This document shows, piece after piece, positions 17,085-25,888 of a DNA stretch of 64,000 nucleotides (the stretch's first letter is position 1; each line of letters opens with the position of its first letter). Source of the DNA: Stutzerimonas balearica DSM 6083 (lineage in GTDB: Bacteria > Pseudomonadota > Gammaproteobacteria > Pseudomonadales > Pseudomonadaceae); contig NZ_CP007511.1 of NCBI RefSeq assembly GCF_000818015.1, positions 2,156,001 to 2,220,000 on the forward strand, read 5' to 3'. The notes under the pieces are model-generated. The model made no database searches and was not told where the DNA came from. It saw only the letters and a program-made list of their open reading frames with translations. The translations under genes were made by a program, and so were the position numbers.

Positions 17085-17098
17085 TTGAGCGTGATCAA
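17085..17098 (+). promoter_or_regulatory. Anr/Dnr (FNR-type) box upstream of the DUF3079 gene
   Basis: TTGAG-CGTG-ATCAA matches TTGAT-N4-ATCAA at 9 of 10 positions, and a start about 41 nt downstream would fall before the ATG at 17164. It lies in the 307-bp gap between the divergent MBOAT and DUF3079 genes, so it might also affect the MBOAT operon. Besides this site the gap shows only a short GC-rich hairpin at about 17061-17081. Confidence 0.6.
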
Positions 17099-17163
17099 GT
17101 CTGTCCGGGGGCGTGACGCGTAGCCTGAAGCTCCCCCTCGGATCCCGCCGGAGGCCGCCCGTC

Positions 17164-17391
17164 ATGGCCAAGAAGTTCCCGCTCAACCCACCGCACCCGG
17201 AACGCATCTGCTGGGGCTGTGACCGTTACTGCCCGGCCGATTCGCTGGGCTGCGGCAATGGCTCGAGCCGCACGATGCACCCGGCCGAAATGCTGGGCGA
17301 GGATTGGTACGAGATCGGCGACTGGAACATCGAAGTCCCCGAAGACAAGTCGACCCGGCCTGCCGCCGAGCTGATCGCGCGCTCGCACTGA
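17164..17391 (+). CDS. DUF3079 family small cysteine-containing protein
   Basis: A 75-aa soluble protein, with the motif PHPERICWGCDRYC near the N-terminus and a further Cys in SLGCGNG, suggesting metal or redox chemistry. It matches in character the DUF3079 family, whose function is not known to me. The ATG has CCGGAGG 8-10 nt upstream; a longer start at 17113 lacks a ribosome site. The near-perfect Anr box upstream suggests induction at low oxygen. Confidence 0.8.
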   Translation: MAKKFPLNPPHPERICWGCDRYCPADSLGCGNGSSRTMHPAEMLGEDWYEIGDWNIEVPEDKSTRPAAELIARSH

Positions 17392-17521
17392 GTCACCAAG
17401 CGCCTCTGCCCTGCTCCGCTGGCCAATCGCCTGCGCCGTTCCGTTCGTCTAGCGGTACAAACGCCGCGCCGCCGAACGGCTAGGCTTGTCGTTAGATTCA
17501 CAGACAGCCAGGCACGGTGAA

Positions 17522-20500
17522 ATGGGCGCAGTATGGCGGTCCTCCACTTCGGCGGAAGGGCGTTCGACACGCGCTCCTGAGCCCTCTTCAGATTCGGACA
17601 AACGGCGCAGGCGCCGCCGGCGGACTGCACGGCGGCTCGGCTGGTCGCTCGGGCTGTTTCTGCTCGTGGCGTTCGCTTACGCCGGTTGGCACGAGATGCA
17701 GACCTCGAAGATCCAGGCCCGCTGGCTCAGCCGTTACGCCGCGACGCTGACCTATGCCCTCGAGCCGGGGCCGAGCGACGCCATTCGCTTCCCCGAAGAA
17801 GGACCGTTCGACCGCCGCCTCGGCTACGTCGCCCTGCCCGATCACATCGCCCGGCTGACCGAGCGCGGCTACGAGGTCCAGGCCCAGGCGCGCTTTTCGC
17901 CCGCCCTGCTGAACTACGCCGACCACGGCTTCTTCGTGCCCTATGCCGAGCGATCGCAGGTTGGCCTGACGATCCACGACTGTCGCGGCGAACCCTTGTA
18001 CGCCAACCGCTACCCGCACCAGTTCTACGCCCGCTTCGAAGACATTCCCCCGCTTGTCTCGCTCAGCCTGCTGTTCATCGAAGACCGCGGCCTGCTCGAT
18101 CTGCAGCGGCCACATGCCAACCCCGCCGTCGATTGGCCGCGTTTCTCCAAGGCCGCGCTGAGCCAGCTGGAGAGCGGCCTCGGCCTGCCCGGACAGGCCG
18201 CCGGCGGTTCCACGCTCGCCACCCAGGTCGAGAAATATCGCCATTCGCCCGAGGGCCGCACCGGCGACCCGCAGGAAAAGCTGCGGCAGATGGTCTCGGC
18301 CAGTGTGCGCGCCTACCTGGACGGCCCGCTGACACTGGCGGCGCGCCAGCGCATCCTGCGTGACTACCTCAACAGCGTGCCGCTGTCGGCGGCACCGGGG
18401 CATGGCGAAATCCATGGCATTGCCGATGGCCTGCGTGTCTGGTTCGGCGCCGATTTCGACGAGGTCAATCGTCTGCTCGCCTCGAGCCAGGCGGAGGATG
18501 ACGCGGCGCGCGGGCTCGCGCTGCGCCAGGTACTCTCGCTGCTGATCGCCCAGCGCCGGCCTTCTTACTATCTCGGCGCCGGCCGGGAGGAACTCGCCGG
18601 CCTGGCCGACAGCCATTTGCGCCTGCTCGCCGGGGGCGGCGTGATCGATACCGCCTTGCGCGACACGGCGCTGCGTCAGCAGGTGAGCTTTCGTGATATG
18701 GACCGTGAACCGGCGATCCGCCCGGTGGAAGCCAGCAAGGGCATCAGCGTGGCGCGCACGCGCCTGGCCGGTCTGCTGAACCTGCCGCTCTATGACCTGG
18801 ATCGGCTCGACCTCACGGCGACCACGCCGTTGCAGGGGGCGCTGCAGGAGCAGATCAGCGACTACCTGCTGAAACTGGCCGATCCGGCCTTCGCCGAGCA
18901 GGTCGGGTTGTTTGGCGATCGCATGCTCTCGCCGGAGAAAACCGCCGACGTACGCTACAGCTTCACCTTGTTCGAGCGTGCCGGAGGGGGCTTCCGCGTA
19001 CGCGTGCAGACCGACAACACCAATCAGCCGTTCGACATCAACGAGGGCAGCAAGCTGGAGCTGGGCTCCACTGCCAAGCTGCGCGTGCTGACCACCTATC
19101 TCGAGGTGATCGCCGAGCTGCACGCGCGTTACGCCAGCCTGAGCAGCGCCGAACTGCGCGCGACGCAGACTCGCACCACGCTCGGTCGCTGGGCCGTCGC
19201 CTACCTGGCGCAGACCAGCGACCGTAGCCTGGCGAGGATGCTCGATGCGGCGATGGAGCGGCGCTATTCGGCGAGCCCGGCCGAGCGCTTCTTTACCGGC
19301 GCCGGCCTGCACCACTTCAACAACTTCCGCCGGGAAGACGACCACCGCATCCCGACGGTACGCGAGGCCCTGCGCGAATCGATCAACCTGCCCTTCGTGC
19401 GGCTGATGCGCGACCTGGTGAATTTCAGCACCTACGAAGAGATCAACAGCGCCGAACTGCTGAAGAACGACAAGGACCCGCGCCGGCTGGAATACCTGAC
19501 GCGCTTCGCCGACCGCGAAGGCTCGGTGTTCCTCCAGCGGTTCTGGCGCAAGTACCGCGGGCAGAGCGAGCGCGAGCGCATCGAGACCTTTCTGCAGGGC
19601 ATGCGACCCACGCCGGTACGCCTCGCGGCGGTGCACCGCTACCTCATGCCCGACGCCGACCGCACGACCTTTGCGGCATTCCTGGCCAACCGGCTGCCGG
19701 AGGCCAGGCTCAGCGAGAAGAAGCTCGACGAGCTCTATACCCGCTATGGCCCCGGCCAGTTCAGCCTGCCGGACCAGGCCTACATCGCCCGCACGCACCC
19801 GCTCGATCTCTGGCTGCTCGGCTACCTGACGGCACACCCGGAGGCGAGCCTGTCCGAGGTGGTTGCCGCCAGTCGCGCCGAACGCCAGGAGGTCTACGGT
19901 TGGCTGTTCCGCAGCCGGCACAAGAGCGCTCGCGACAGCCGCATCCGCATCATGCTCGAGGTCGAAGCCTGCACCGACATCCATCGCCGCTGGCAGCGCC
20001 TGGGCTACCCCTTCGGCAGCCTGGTGCCCTCCCTGGCCACCGCGCTGGGCAGCTCGGGTGACCGTCCGGCTGCACTGGCCGAGCTGATGGGCATCATCCT
20101 CAACGATGGCGTGCGGCTGCCGAGCGTGCGGATCGACAGTCTGGACTTCGCTGCGCAGACGCCCTACGAAACCCGCTTGCGCCTGGCCGGTGGCGCCGGC
20201 GAGCGCGTGCTGCCCAGCGAAGTCGCCGCTACCCTGCGCGAAGCCCTGGCGCTGGTGGTCGAGGGAGGAACGGCGCGGCGCCTGCAGGGCACCTTTGTGC
20301 GCGAGGATGGCAGCACGCTGCCGGTCGGCGGCAAGACCGGTACCGGCGACAACCGCATCGACACGGTCGGCGCCGGTGGCCGGTTGATCAGCTCGCTGGC
20401 GATGAACCGCACCGCGACCTTCGTGTTCTACCTGGGCCCCGATCACTTCGGTACCCTCACGGCCTACGTGCCTGGCCGGGCAGCAGACAGCTTCCGCTTC

Positions 20501-20626
20501 ACCTCGGCGCTGCCGGTGCAGGTGCTCAAGGGCATGGCGCCGATCCTGGCGCCCTACCTCGCCAATGGCGCACACACCCGGTGCACGCCGCGCCTGCAGA
20601 TGGCGGAGGCCGCGACCGCTCGCTAG
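17522..20626 (+). CDS. Class A penicillin-binding protein-like transglycosylase/transpeptidase
   Basis: A large (about 1034 aa) inner-membrane protein: a basic N-terminus (RRRRRRR), one TM segment (LGWSLGLFLLVAFAYAGW), a GT51 glycosyltransferase region with LLFIEDRGLLD (catalytic Glu) and GGSTLATQVEKY, and a transpeptidase domain with STAK (S516, K519 counted from 17522), SIN and KTGTGDN motifs. The second glycosyltransferase motif departs from the common GGSTITQQ. There is a long insertion between the SIN and KTG boxes (about 250 residues). The product is about 200 aa longer than PBP1A/1B. The start is uncertain: ATG 17522 or TTG 17486. Confidence 0.85.
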   Translation: MGAVWRSSTSAEGRSTRAPEPSSDSDKRRRRRRRTARRLGWSLGLFLLVAFAYAGWHEMQTSKIQARWLSRYAATLTYALEPGPSDAIRFPEEGPFDRRLGYVALPDHIARLTERGYEVQAQARFSPALLNYADHGFFVPYAERSQVGLTIHDCRGEPLYANRYPHQFYARFEDIPPLVSLSLLFIEDRGLLDLQRPHANPAVDWPRFSKAALSQLESGLGLPGQAAGGSTLATQVEKYRHSPEGRTGDPQEKLRQMVSASVRAYLDGPLTLAARQRILRDYLNSVPLSAAPGHGEIHGIADGLRVWFGADFDEVNRLLASSQAEDDAARGLALRQVLSLLIAQRRPSYYLGAGREELAGLADSHLRLLAGGGVIDTALRDTALRQQVSFRDMDREPAIRPVEASKGISVARTRLAGLLNLPLYDLDRLDLTATTPLQGALQEQISDYLLKLADPAFAEQVGLFGDRMLSPEKTADVRYSFTLFERAGGGFRVRVQTDNTNQPFDINEGSKLELGSTAKLRVLTTYLEVIAELHARYASLSSAELRATQTRTTLGRWAVAYLAQTSDRSLARMLDAAMERRYSASPAERFFTGAGLHHFNNFRREDDHRIPTVREALRESINLPFVRLMRDLVNFSTYEEINSAELLKNDKDPRRLEYLTRFADREGSVFLQRFWRKYRGQSERERIETFLQGMRPTPVRLAAVHRYLMPDADRTTFAAFLANRLPEARLSEKKLDELYTRYGPGQFSLPDQAYIARTHPLDLWLLGYLTAHPEASLSEVVAASRAERQEVYGWLFRSRHKSARDSRIRIMLEVEACTDIHRRWQRLGYPFGSLVPSLATALGSSGDRPAALAELMGIILNDGVRLPSVRIDSLDFAAQTPYETRLRLAGGAGERVLPSEVAATLREALALVVEGGTARRLQGTFVREDGSTLPVGGKTGTGDNRIDTVGAGGRLISSLAMNRTATFVFYLGPDHFGTLTAYVPGRAADSFRFTSALPVQVLKGMAPILAPYLANGAHTRCTPRLQMAEAATAR

Positions 20627-20728
20627 CACCGGACATGCGCCGCCTGAACGTATCGACGGCAGCGACTTCAAAGAAAGACATTCATCGATTCGGCCCACGC
20701 CCGCGTGGTGGGCCGACGCATTCGAGCC

Positions 20729-21460
20729 ATGTCTGCAACCTTAATCGCCAGCTTTCTTGCCGCACTGATGCTTGCCTCGGTTCATCTGCTCTGCGTCAGG
20801 CTGCGCTTCCTTGACCGTACGCCGCGCAGCCGCTGGCTGTCGTTCGCCGGTGGCGTCGCGGTGTCGTACGTGTTCCTTCACCTGCTGCCGGAGATCGCCA
20901 AGGGGCAGCGCCTGATGGATGAGCGCACCCGCGGCGTGCTCGCCTTCTTCGAGGGCCACGCGTACCTGCTGGCACTCGCCGGGCTGGTCGGTTTCTACGG
21001 TGTCGAACGCCTGGCCAAGGAGCACCGTCGCCGGATGGCCACCGGCGGCCCACCGAGTGCCGGTGTGTTCTGGGTACATATCAGCAGTTTTGCCGCCTAC
21101 AACATGCTCACCGGCTACCTGCTGCTGCACCGCGAGGAGCCCGGCCTCGGCAGCTTGGCCTGGTTCACGCTGGCGATGGCGATGCATTTCGTGGTCAACG
21201 ACTTCGGCCTGCAGGCCGACCATCGGCAACGCTACGACCGCAAGGGCCGCTGGCTGCTGGCCGGGGCGCTGCTGCTGGGCTGGGCGCTGGGCTTGGTGAT
21301 CGAGATATCCGATCTGGCGATTTCCGCCTGGATCGCCCTGCTCGCCGGCGGCGTCATCCTCAACGTGCTCAAGGAGGAACTGCCGGCCGAGCGGGAGAGC
21401 CGCTTCAGCGCCTTCGTGCTTGGCGTGGCGGGCTACGCGCTGGTGCTGCTCGGGTTGTAG
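20729..21460 (+). CDS. ZIP-like multi-pass membrane protein
   Basis: A 243-aa integral membrane protein with about seven hydrophobic segments. GGVAVSYVFLHLLPE, the histidine-bearing HISSFAAYNML and MHFVVNDFG, and the C-terminal LLAGGVILNVLKEELP resemble ZIP metal-permease helices, where conserved His/Glu bind divalent metal. The similarity is weak, so the metal role is tentative. ATG 20729 is chosen over 20705 because the hydrophobic region begins directly after it. Its 3' end overlaps the convergent LysR gene by 28 bp. Confidence 0.6.
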   Translation: MSATLIASFLAALMLASVHLLCVRLRFLDRTPRSRWLSFAGGVAVSYVFLHLLPEIAKGQRLMDERTRGVLAFFEGHAYLLALAGLVGFYGVERLAKEHRRRMATGGPPSAGVFWVHISSFAAYNMLTGYLLLHREEPGLGSLAWFTLAMAMHFVVNDFGLQADHRQRYDRKGRWLLAGALLLGWALGLVIEISDLAISAWIALLAGGVILNVLKEELPAERESRFSAFVLGVAGYALVLLGL

Positions 21461-22359
21461 GCGTCGGCGGCCTGGCCGAGCAGACGCGCCTGGTGCGTCT
21501 GCGCCATCTCCTTGAGGAAGTCCCAGGTGGTGCGCATGCGGGCCACGTCCTTGAATTCGATCGGCATCAGCATCCAGAAGGTTCGGGTGAAGCTGACCTG
21601 CTCGGGCAGCAGCACCTGCAAGCGCGGGTCGGCGTCAGCGGTGAAGGCCGGCAGGATGGCGATACCGGCGCCGGCGGCAACCGCCTCCTGCTGCGCCAGG
21701 ACGCTGGTACTGCGCAGCGCTACGGTGCGGCTGTCGACCAACCCGTCGAGAAACAGCAACTCGCGGGAAAACAGCAGGTCATCGACATAGCTGACGAAGC
21801 GGTGGCGCTGCAGGTCGTCGCGCGCGGTGATCGGCGGGTGCTCGTCGAGGTAGCTCGGTGCCGCGTACAGGCGCAGCAGGTAATCGGTCAGCCGGGTGAT
21901 GATGAATGGCCCGCGCTCGGGGCGTTCAAGCGTGATGACGATATCCGCCTCGTGGCGTGACAGCTGCACCGCGCGCGGTAGCGCCAGCAGGTCGATGTTC
22001 AGATGCGGGTGGCGCCGGCCCAGCCCGGCCAGCTGCCCGGCAAGCATCACCGAGCCATAACCCTCGGTCGCGCCGATACGCACCTGGCCGGAGAGACCGT
22101 GATCCAGATCAGGTAGCGACTGCTGGATGGCGACGCTGGCACTTTCCATCGCCTCGACCCGGGGCAGCAGGTTGCGCCCTGCCTCGGTGAGCCGATAGCC
22201 GCCGGGCTCACGCACGAACAGCTGCATGCCCATGCTTTTTTCCAGCGCCTGCAGCCTGCGCGATACCGTGGTGTGGTCAACGTTCAAGCGCCGCGCCGCG
22301 GATGTCAGCCGCCCGGCGCGCGCGACTTCGAGAAAATAACGCAGGTTGTCCCAGTCCAT
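21433..22359 (-). CDS. LysR-family transcriptional regulator, divergent from mmsA
   Basis: A 308-aa LTTR: N-terminal winged HTH (NLRYFLEVARAGRLTSAARR, then VDHTTVSRRLQALEKSMG) and a C-terminal periplasmic-binding-like effector domain. ATG 22359 has GGAGG upstream; the longer frame lacks family character. It is divergent from the valine-degradation operon with a 143-bp shared intergenic region, so local control of mmsA is likely. The well-known Pseudomonas regulator MmsR is of AraC type, so this is a different arrangement. Confidence 0.92.
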   Translation of the reverse strand: MDWDNLRYFLEVARAGRLTSAARRLNVDHTTVSRRLQALEKSMGMQLFVREPGGYRLTEAGRNLLPRVEAMESASVAIQQSLPDLDHGLSGQVRIGATEGYGSVMLAGQLAGLGRRHPHLNIDLLALPRAVQLSRHEADIVITLERPERGPFIITRLTDYLLRLYAAPSYLDEHPPITARDDLQRHRFVSYVDDLLFSRELLFLDGLVDSRTVALRSTSVLAQQEAVAAGAGIAILPAFTADADPRLQVLLPEQVSFTRTFWMLMPIEFKDVARMRTTWDFLKEMAQTHQARLLGQAADAYNPSSTSA

Positions 22360-22470
22360 ACGGCCCTCCGGCTGTGCATTTTTGCAGAGCGACTCTGCAG
22401 CCAGCCGCATTGTAATGAGAATTTTCGCAGCTAGGATCAAGTCAGCACCCTCGCCGCGGTTCGCCGGGCG

Positions 22471-22487
22471 ACAAGAACAACAACAAA
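22471..22487 (+). promoter_or_regulatory. CA motif (Hfq/Crc target) in the mmsA leader
   Basis: ACAAGAACAACAACAAA ends 6 nt before the GGAGG of mmsA and contains overlapping AAnAAnAA repeats, the signature bound by Hfq with Crc to block translation. A CrcZ/CrcY-type decoy RNA gene lies at 31162-31523. Confidence 0.75.
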
Positions 22488-22502
22488 CCACGCGGAGGTC
22501 CC

Positions 22503-24008
22503 ATGACCGGCAGCATCCCCACCGTCAAACTGCTCATCGACGGTCAGCTCATCGAGTCCAACAGCAAGCAGTGGCGCGACGTGATCAACCCGGCCACGCA
22601 GGAAATCCTCGCGCAGGTTCCCTTCGCCACCGCCGAGGAAGTCGATCGCGCCGTGGCCAGTGCCAAGACGGCCTTCAAGACCTGGCGCAAGACACCGATC
22701 GGTGCCCGTGCGCGCATCTTCCTCAAGTACCAGCAGCTGATCCGCGAGCACATGAAAGAGCTGGCGGCGATGCTCACCGCCGAGCAGGGCAAGACCCTGG
22801 CCGATGCCGAAGGCGACGTGTTCCGCGGCCTGGAAGTGGTCGAGCATGCCGCCGGCATCGGCAACCTGCAGCTCGGCGAGCTGGCCAACAACGTCGCCAG
22901 CGGGGTGGATACCTACACCCTGCTGCAGCCGCTGGGCGTCTGTGCCGGCATCACCCCGTTCAACTTCCCGGCAATGATCCCGCTGTGGATGTTCCCCATG
23001 GCCATCGCCACCGGTAACACCTTCGTGCTCAAGCCCTCCGAACAGGACCCGATGGTCACCATGCGGCTATGCGAACTGGCGCTCGAAGCCGGCGTGCCGC
23101 CGGGCGTGCTCAACGTGGTGCACGGTGGGCCGGACGTGGTGAACGCGATCTGCGACCATCCGGACATCAAGGCCGTCTCCTTCGTCGGCTCGACCAGGGT
23201 CGGCACCCACGTCTATAACCGCGCCTCCCAGGCGGGCAAGCGCGTGCAGTGCATGATGGGCGCGAAGAACCACGCCATCGTGCTGCCCGATGCGCACAAG
23301 GAGCAGAGCCTCAACGCCATCGCCGGAGCGGCCTTCGGCGCGGCCGGCCAGCGCTGCATGGCGCTGTCGGTGGTGGTGCTGGTCGGCGAGGCGCAGCAGT
23401 GGATTCCCGACCTGGTCGCCAAGGCCAAGTCGCTGAAACTCAGCGCCGGCACCGAGCCGGGTGCCGACCTCGGCCCGCTGGTGTCCTGCGCGGCGCTGGA
23501 TCGCGTCAGCGGGCTGATCGAGCGTGGCGTTGCCGAAGGCGCAACCCTCGAGCTCGACGGTCGCAACCCGCAGGTGAGCGGCTACGAGAAAGGCAACTTC
23601 GTCGCGCCGACGATCTTCTCCGGCGTGAAGGCCGAGATGAGCATCTACCGCGAGGAAATCTTCGGCCCGGTGCTCTGCGTGATGGGCGCGGCGACCATGG
23701 ACGAAGCCATCGAGCTGATCAATGCCAACCCCAACGGCAACGGCACCGCCATCTTCACCCGTTCGGGCGCCGCGGCGCGGCACTTCCAGGAAGAGATCGA
23801 CGTCGGTCAGGTGGGCATCAACGTACCGATTCCGGTGCCGGTGCCGATGTTCTCCTTTACCGGCTCGCGTGCGTCGAAGCTCGGCGACCTCGGCCCCTAC
23901 GGCAAGCAGGTGGTGCAGTTCTACACCCAGACCAAGACCGTCACCGAACGCTGGTTCGACGAAGAGGCGGTCGGCTCCACGGTCAACACCACCATCAACC
24001 TCAAGTAA
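22503..24008 (+). CDS. mmsA: Methylmalonate-semialdehyde dehydrogenase (CoA-acylating)
   Basis: A 501-aa aldehyde dehydrogenase converting (methyl)malonate semialdehyde to propionyl-CoA/acetyl-CoA at the end of valine degradation. The NAD-binding fold includes [16 protein letters not shown] and FVGSTRVG; the catalytic Cys is in [10 protein letters not shown] (C285), the family signature. Start ATG 22503 with GGAGG 4 nt upstream. It is the first gene of a five-gene catabolic operon also containing mmsB. The CA motif in the leader indicates catabolite repression. Confidence 0.96.
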   Translation: MTGSIPTVKLLIDGQLIESNSKQWRDVINPATQEILAQVPFATAEEVDRAVASAKTAFKTWRKTPIGARARIFLKYQQLIREHMKELAAMLTAEQGKTLADAEGDVFRGLEVVEHAAGIGNLQLGELANNVASGVDTYTLLQPLGVCAGITPFNFPAMIPLWMFPMAIATGNTFVLKPSEQDPMVTMRLCELALEAGVPPGVLNVVHGGPDVVNAICDHPDIKAVSFVGSTRVGTHVYNRASQAGKRVQCMMGAKNHAIVLPDAHKEQSLNAIAGAAFGAAGQRCMALSVVVLVGEAQQWIPDLVAKAKSLKLSAGTEPGADLGPLVSCAALDRVSGLIERGVAEGATLELDGRNPQVSGYEKGNFVAPTIFSGVKAEMSIYREEIFGPVLCVMGAATMDEAIELINANPNGNGTAIFTRSGAAARHFQEEIDVGQVGINVPIPVPVPMFSFTGSRASKLGDLGPYGKQVVQFYTQTKTVTERWFDEEAVGSTVNTTINLK

Positions 24009-24050
24009 CCCACACGGGGCCGGCCAGCGGGCCGGCCCGAAGGAAGCCCC

Positions 24051-24824
24051 ATGACATTCGAAACCCTGCTCGTCGACATCCAGGACCGCGTTGCGCTGAT
24101 CACCCTGAACCGCCCGCAGGCACTCAATGCGCTGAACAGCCAGCTGATCAGCGAGCTGAACAGCGCGCTCGGCCAGCTCGAAGCCAACCCTGAGGTCGGC
24201 TGCATCGTGCTGACCGGCTCGGCCAAGGCCTTCGCCGCCGGTGCCGACATCAAGGAAATGGCCGAGCTCAGCTACCCGCAGATCTACCTCGACGATTTCT
24301 TCGCCGAAGCCGATCGCATCGCCAACCGGCGCAAACCGCTGATCGCCGCGGTGGCCGGCTATGCACTGGGTGGCGGCTGCGAGCTGGCGCTGTTGTGCGA
24401 CATGATCTTCGCCGCCGAAAACGCCCGCTTCGGCCAGCCGGAGATCAACCTCGGCGTGCTGCCGGGCATCGGCGGCACTCAACGACTGACCCGCGCCGTG
24501 GGCAAGGCCAAGGCCATGGACCTGTGCCTGACCGGGCGTCAGATGGACGCCGAAGAAGCCGAGCGCGCCGGCCTGGTGGCACGCATCTTCCCGCAGGAAA
24601 GCCTGCTGGAGGAAACCCTGAAGGCCGCCCGGGTGATCGCCGAGAAGTCGCTGCCGGCCACCATGATGGTCAAGGAAAGCGTCAACCGCGCCTTCGAGAC
24701 CACGCTGGCCGAAGGTATTCGCTTCGAGCGTCGCGTGTTCCATGCGGTGTTCGCCACGGCCGACCAGAAGGAAGGCATGGCGGCGTTCGCCGAAAAGCGC
24801 AAGCCGGACTTCAAGAACCGCTGA
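24051..24824 (+). CDS. Enoyl-CoA hydratase (crotonase family)
   Basis: A 257-aa crotonase. The oxyanion-hole and catalytic motifs are present: [27 protein letters not shown] and [16 protein letters not shown] with the two glutamates. In this operon it should hydrate methacrylyl-CoA to 3-hydroxyisobutyryl-CoA, though such enzymes are broad. It is separated from mmsA by a 42-nt gap containing a GGGCCGGCC-type hairpin, and from mmsB by a 164-nt repeat-like spacer. Confidence 0.93.
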   Translation: MTFETLLVDIQDRVALITLNRPQALNALNSQLISELNSALGQLEANPEVGCIVLTGSAKAFAAGADIKEMAELSYPQIYLDDFFAEADRIANRRKPLIAAVAGYALGGGCELALLCDMIFAAENARFGQPEINLGVLPGIGGTQRLTRAVGKAKAMDLCLTGRQMDAEEAERAGLVARIFPQESLLEETLKAARVIAEKSLPATMMVKESVNRAFETTLAEGIRFERRVFHAVFATADQKEGMAAFAEKRKPDFKNR

Positions 24825-24832
24825 GCCACATT

Positions 24833-24985
24833 CAACAGGCCGTTCGAAAGCGTCGCGAGCGACGGCTATGCCAGGCGAAATCGCCCGAGGAAGCGGAGTT
24901 TACAAGTCGTGAATGAGCTTTCGAGGGGATTTCAACGCCGCAGCGCCTGGCGCGGTAACTTTCGGATGGGCTGCAAAAGGAACGA
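24833..24985. repeat. MITE-like interspersed element within the valine operon
   Basis: The spacer between the enoyl-CoA hydratase and mmsB is unusually long for this operon. Its ends form imperfect inverted repeats (CAACAGGCCGTTCGAAAG against the complement of CTTTCGGATGGGCTGC). Inside are the palindrome GTCGCGAGCGAC and the segment GAGGAAGCGGAGTTTACAAG, which I recall as common in Pseudomonas intergenic repeats. No coding sequence was seen. Copy number cannot be judged from one window. Confidence 0.5.
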
Positions 24986-24988
24986 GCC

Positions 24989-25888
24989 ATGCATATCGGA
25001 TTCATCGGATTAGGCAACATGGGCGCGCCAATGGCGCGCAACCTGCTCAAGGCTGGCTACACGCTCAGCGTGTTCGACCTGAATACCCAGGTCATGGAGG
25101 CGCTGGCGCAGGCCGGAGCACTGCCGGCCGAGTCGCCGACCGCCATCGCGCGCGGCAACGCCGACGTCATCATCACCATGCTGCCCGCCGCGCCCCATGT
25201 GCGCAGCGTCTATTTGGGCGACGACGGGCTGATCCAGAACGTGCGCCCCGGCGTATTGCTGATCGACAGCTCGACGATCGACCCGCACAGCGCGCGTGAC
25301 GTCGCCGCCGTGGCCGCACAGCACGGCAACCCGATGCTCGATGCGCCGGTCTCCGGTGGCACGGGCGGCGCCGCAGCCGGCACCCTGACGTTCATGGTCG
25401 GTGGCAGCCGTGAGCACTTCGAGCGCGCACGGCCGATCCTCGAGGCGATGGGCAAGAACATCATCCATTGCGGCGATACCGGCAACGGCCAGGTGGCCAA
25501 GGTCGCCAACAACATGCTGTTGGGCATCTCCATGATCGGCGTCGCCGAGGCGATGGCACTGGGCGTCGCGCTGGGCATGGACGCCAAGACCCTGGCCGGC
25601 GTCATCAATACCTCCAGCGGCCGCTGCTGGAGTTCGGACACCTACAACCCCTTTCCCGGCGTGCTGGACAACGCCCCCGCTTCGCGCGGCTACAGCGGCG
25701 GCTTCGGCACCGACCTGATGCTCAAGGACCTGGGCCTGGCCACCGAGGCCGCACGCCTGGCGCGCCAGCCGGTCGTGCTCGGCGCGGTCGCGCAGCAGCT
25801 GTACCAGGCCTTCAGCGCCGGGGGGCACGGCGCGCTGGATTTTTCCGCGATCATCAATCAGTACCGCAAGGATTCTCCCCATGAGTGA
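24989..25888 (+). CDS. mmsB: 3-hydroxyisobutyrate dehydrogenase
   Basis: A 299-aa NAD-dependent beta-hydroxyacid dehydrogenase that oxidises 3-hydroxyisobutyrate to methylmalonate semialdehyde. GFIGLGNMGAPMARNL is the nucleotide fold, DAPVSGGTGGAAAGTL the substrate region, and GQVAKVANNMLLG holds the catalytic Lys. ATG 24989 is preceded by AAAGGAACGAG. It overlaps the next gene by 8 nt. Confidence 0.96.
   Translation: MHIGFIGLGNMGAPMARNLLKAGYTLSVFDLNTQVMEALAQAGALPAESPTAIARGNADVIITMLPAAPHVRSVYLGDDGLIQNVRPGVLLIDSSTIDPHSARDVAAVAAQHGNPMLDAPVSGGTGGAAAGTLTFMVGGSREHFERARPILEAMGKNIIHCGDTGNGQVAKVANNMLLGISMIGVAEAMALGVALGMDAKTLAGVINTSSGRCWSSDTYNPFPGVLDNAPASRGYSGGFGTDLMLKDLGLATEAARLARQPVVLGAVAQQLYQAFSAGGHGALDFSAIINQYRKDSPHE

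Noticed and set aside
17588..20698. A very long minus-strand frame opposite the penicillin-binding protein gene
   Set aside because: It is a shadow of high-GC third-position bias. The translation is Gly/Ala/Arg/His-rich without domain motifs, while the plus-strand frame carries complete GT51 and transpeptidase motifs.
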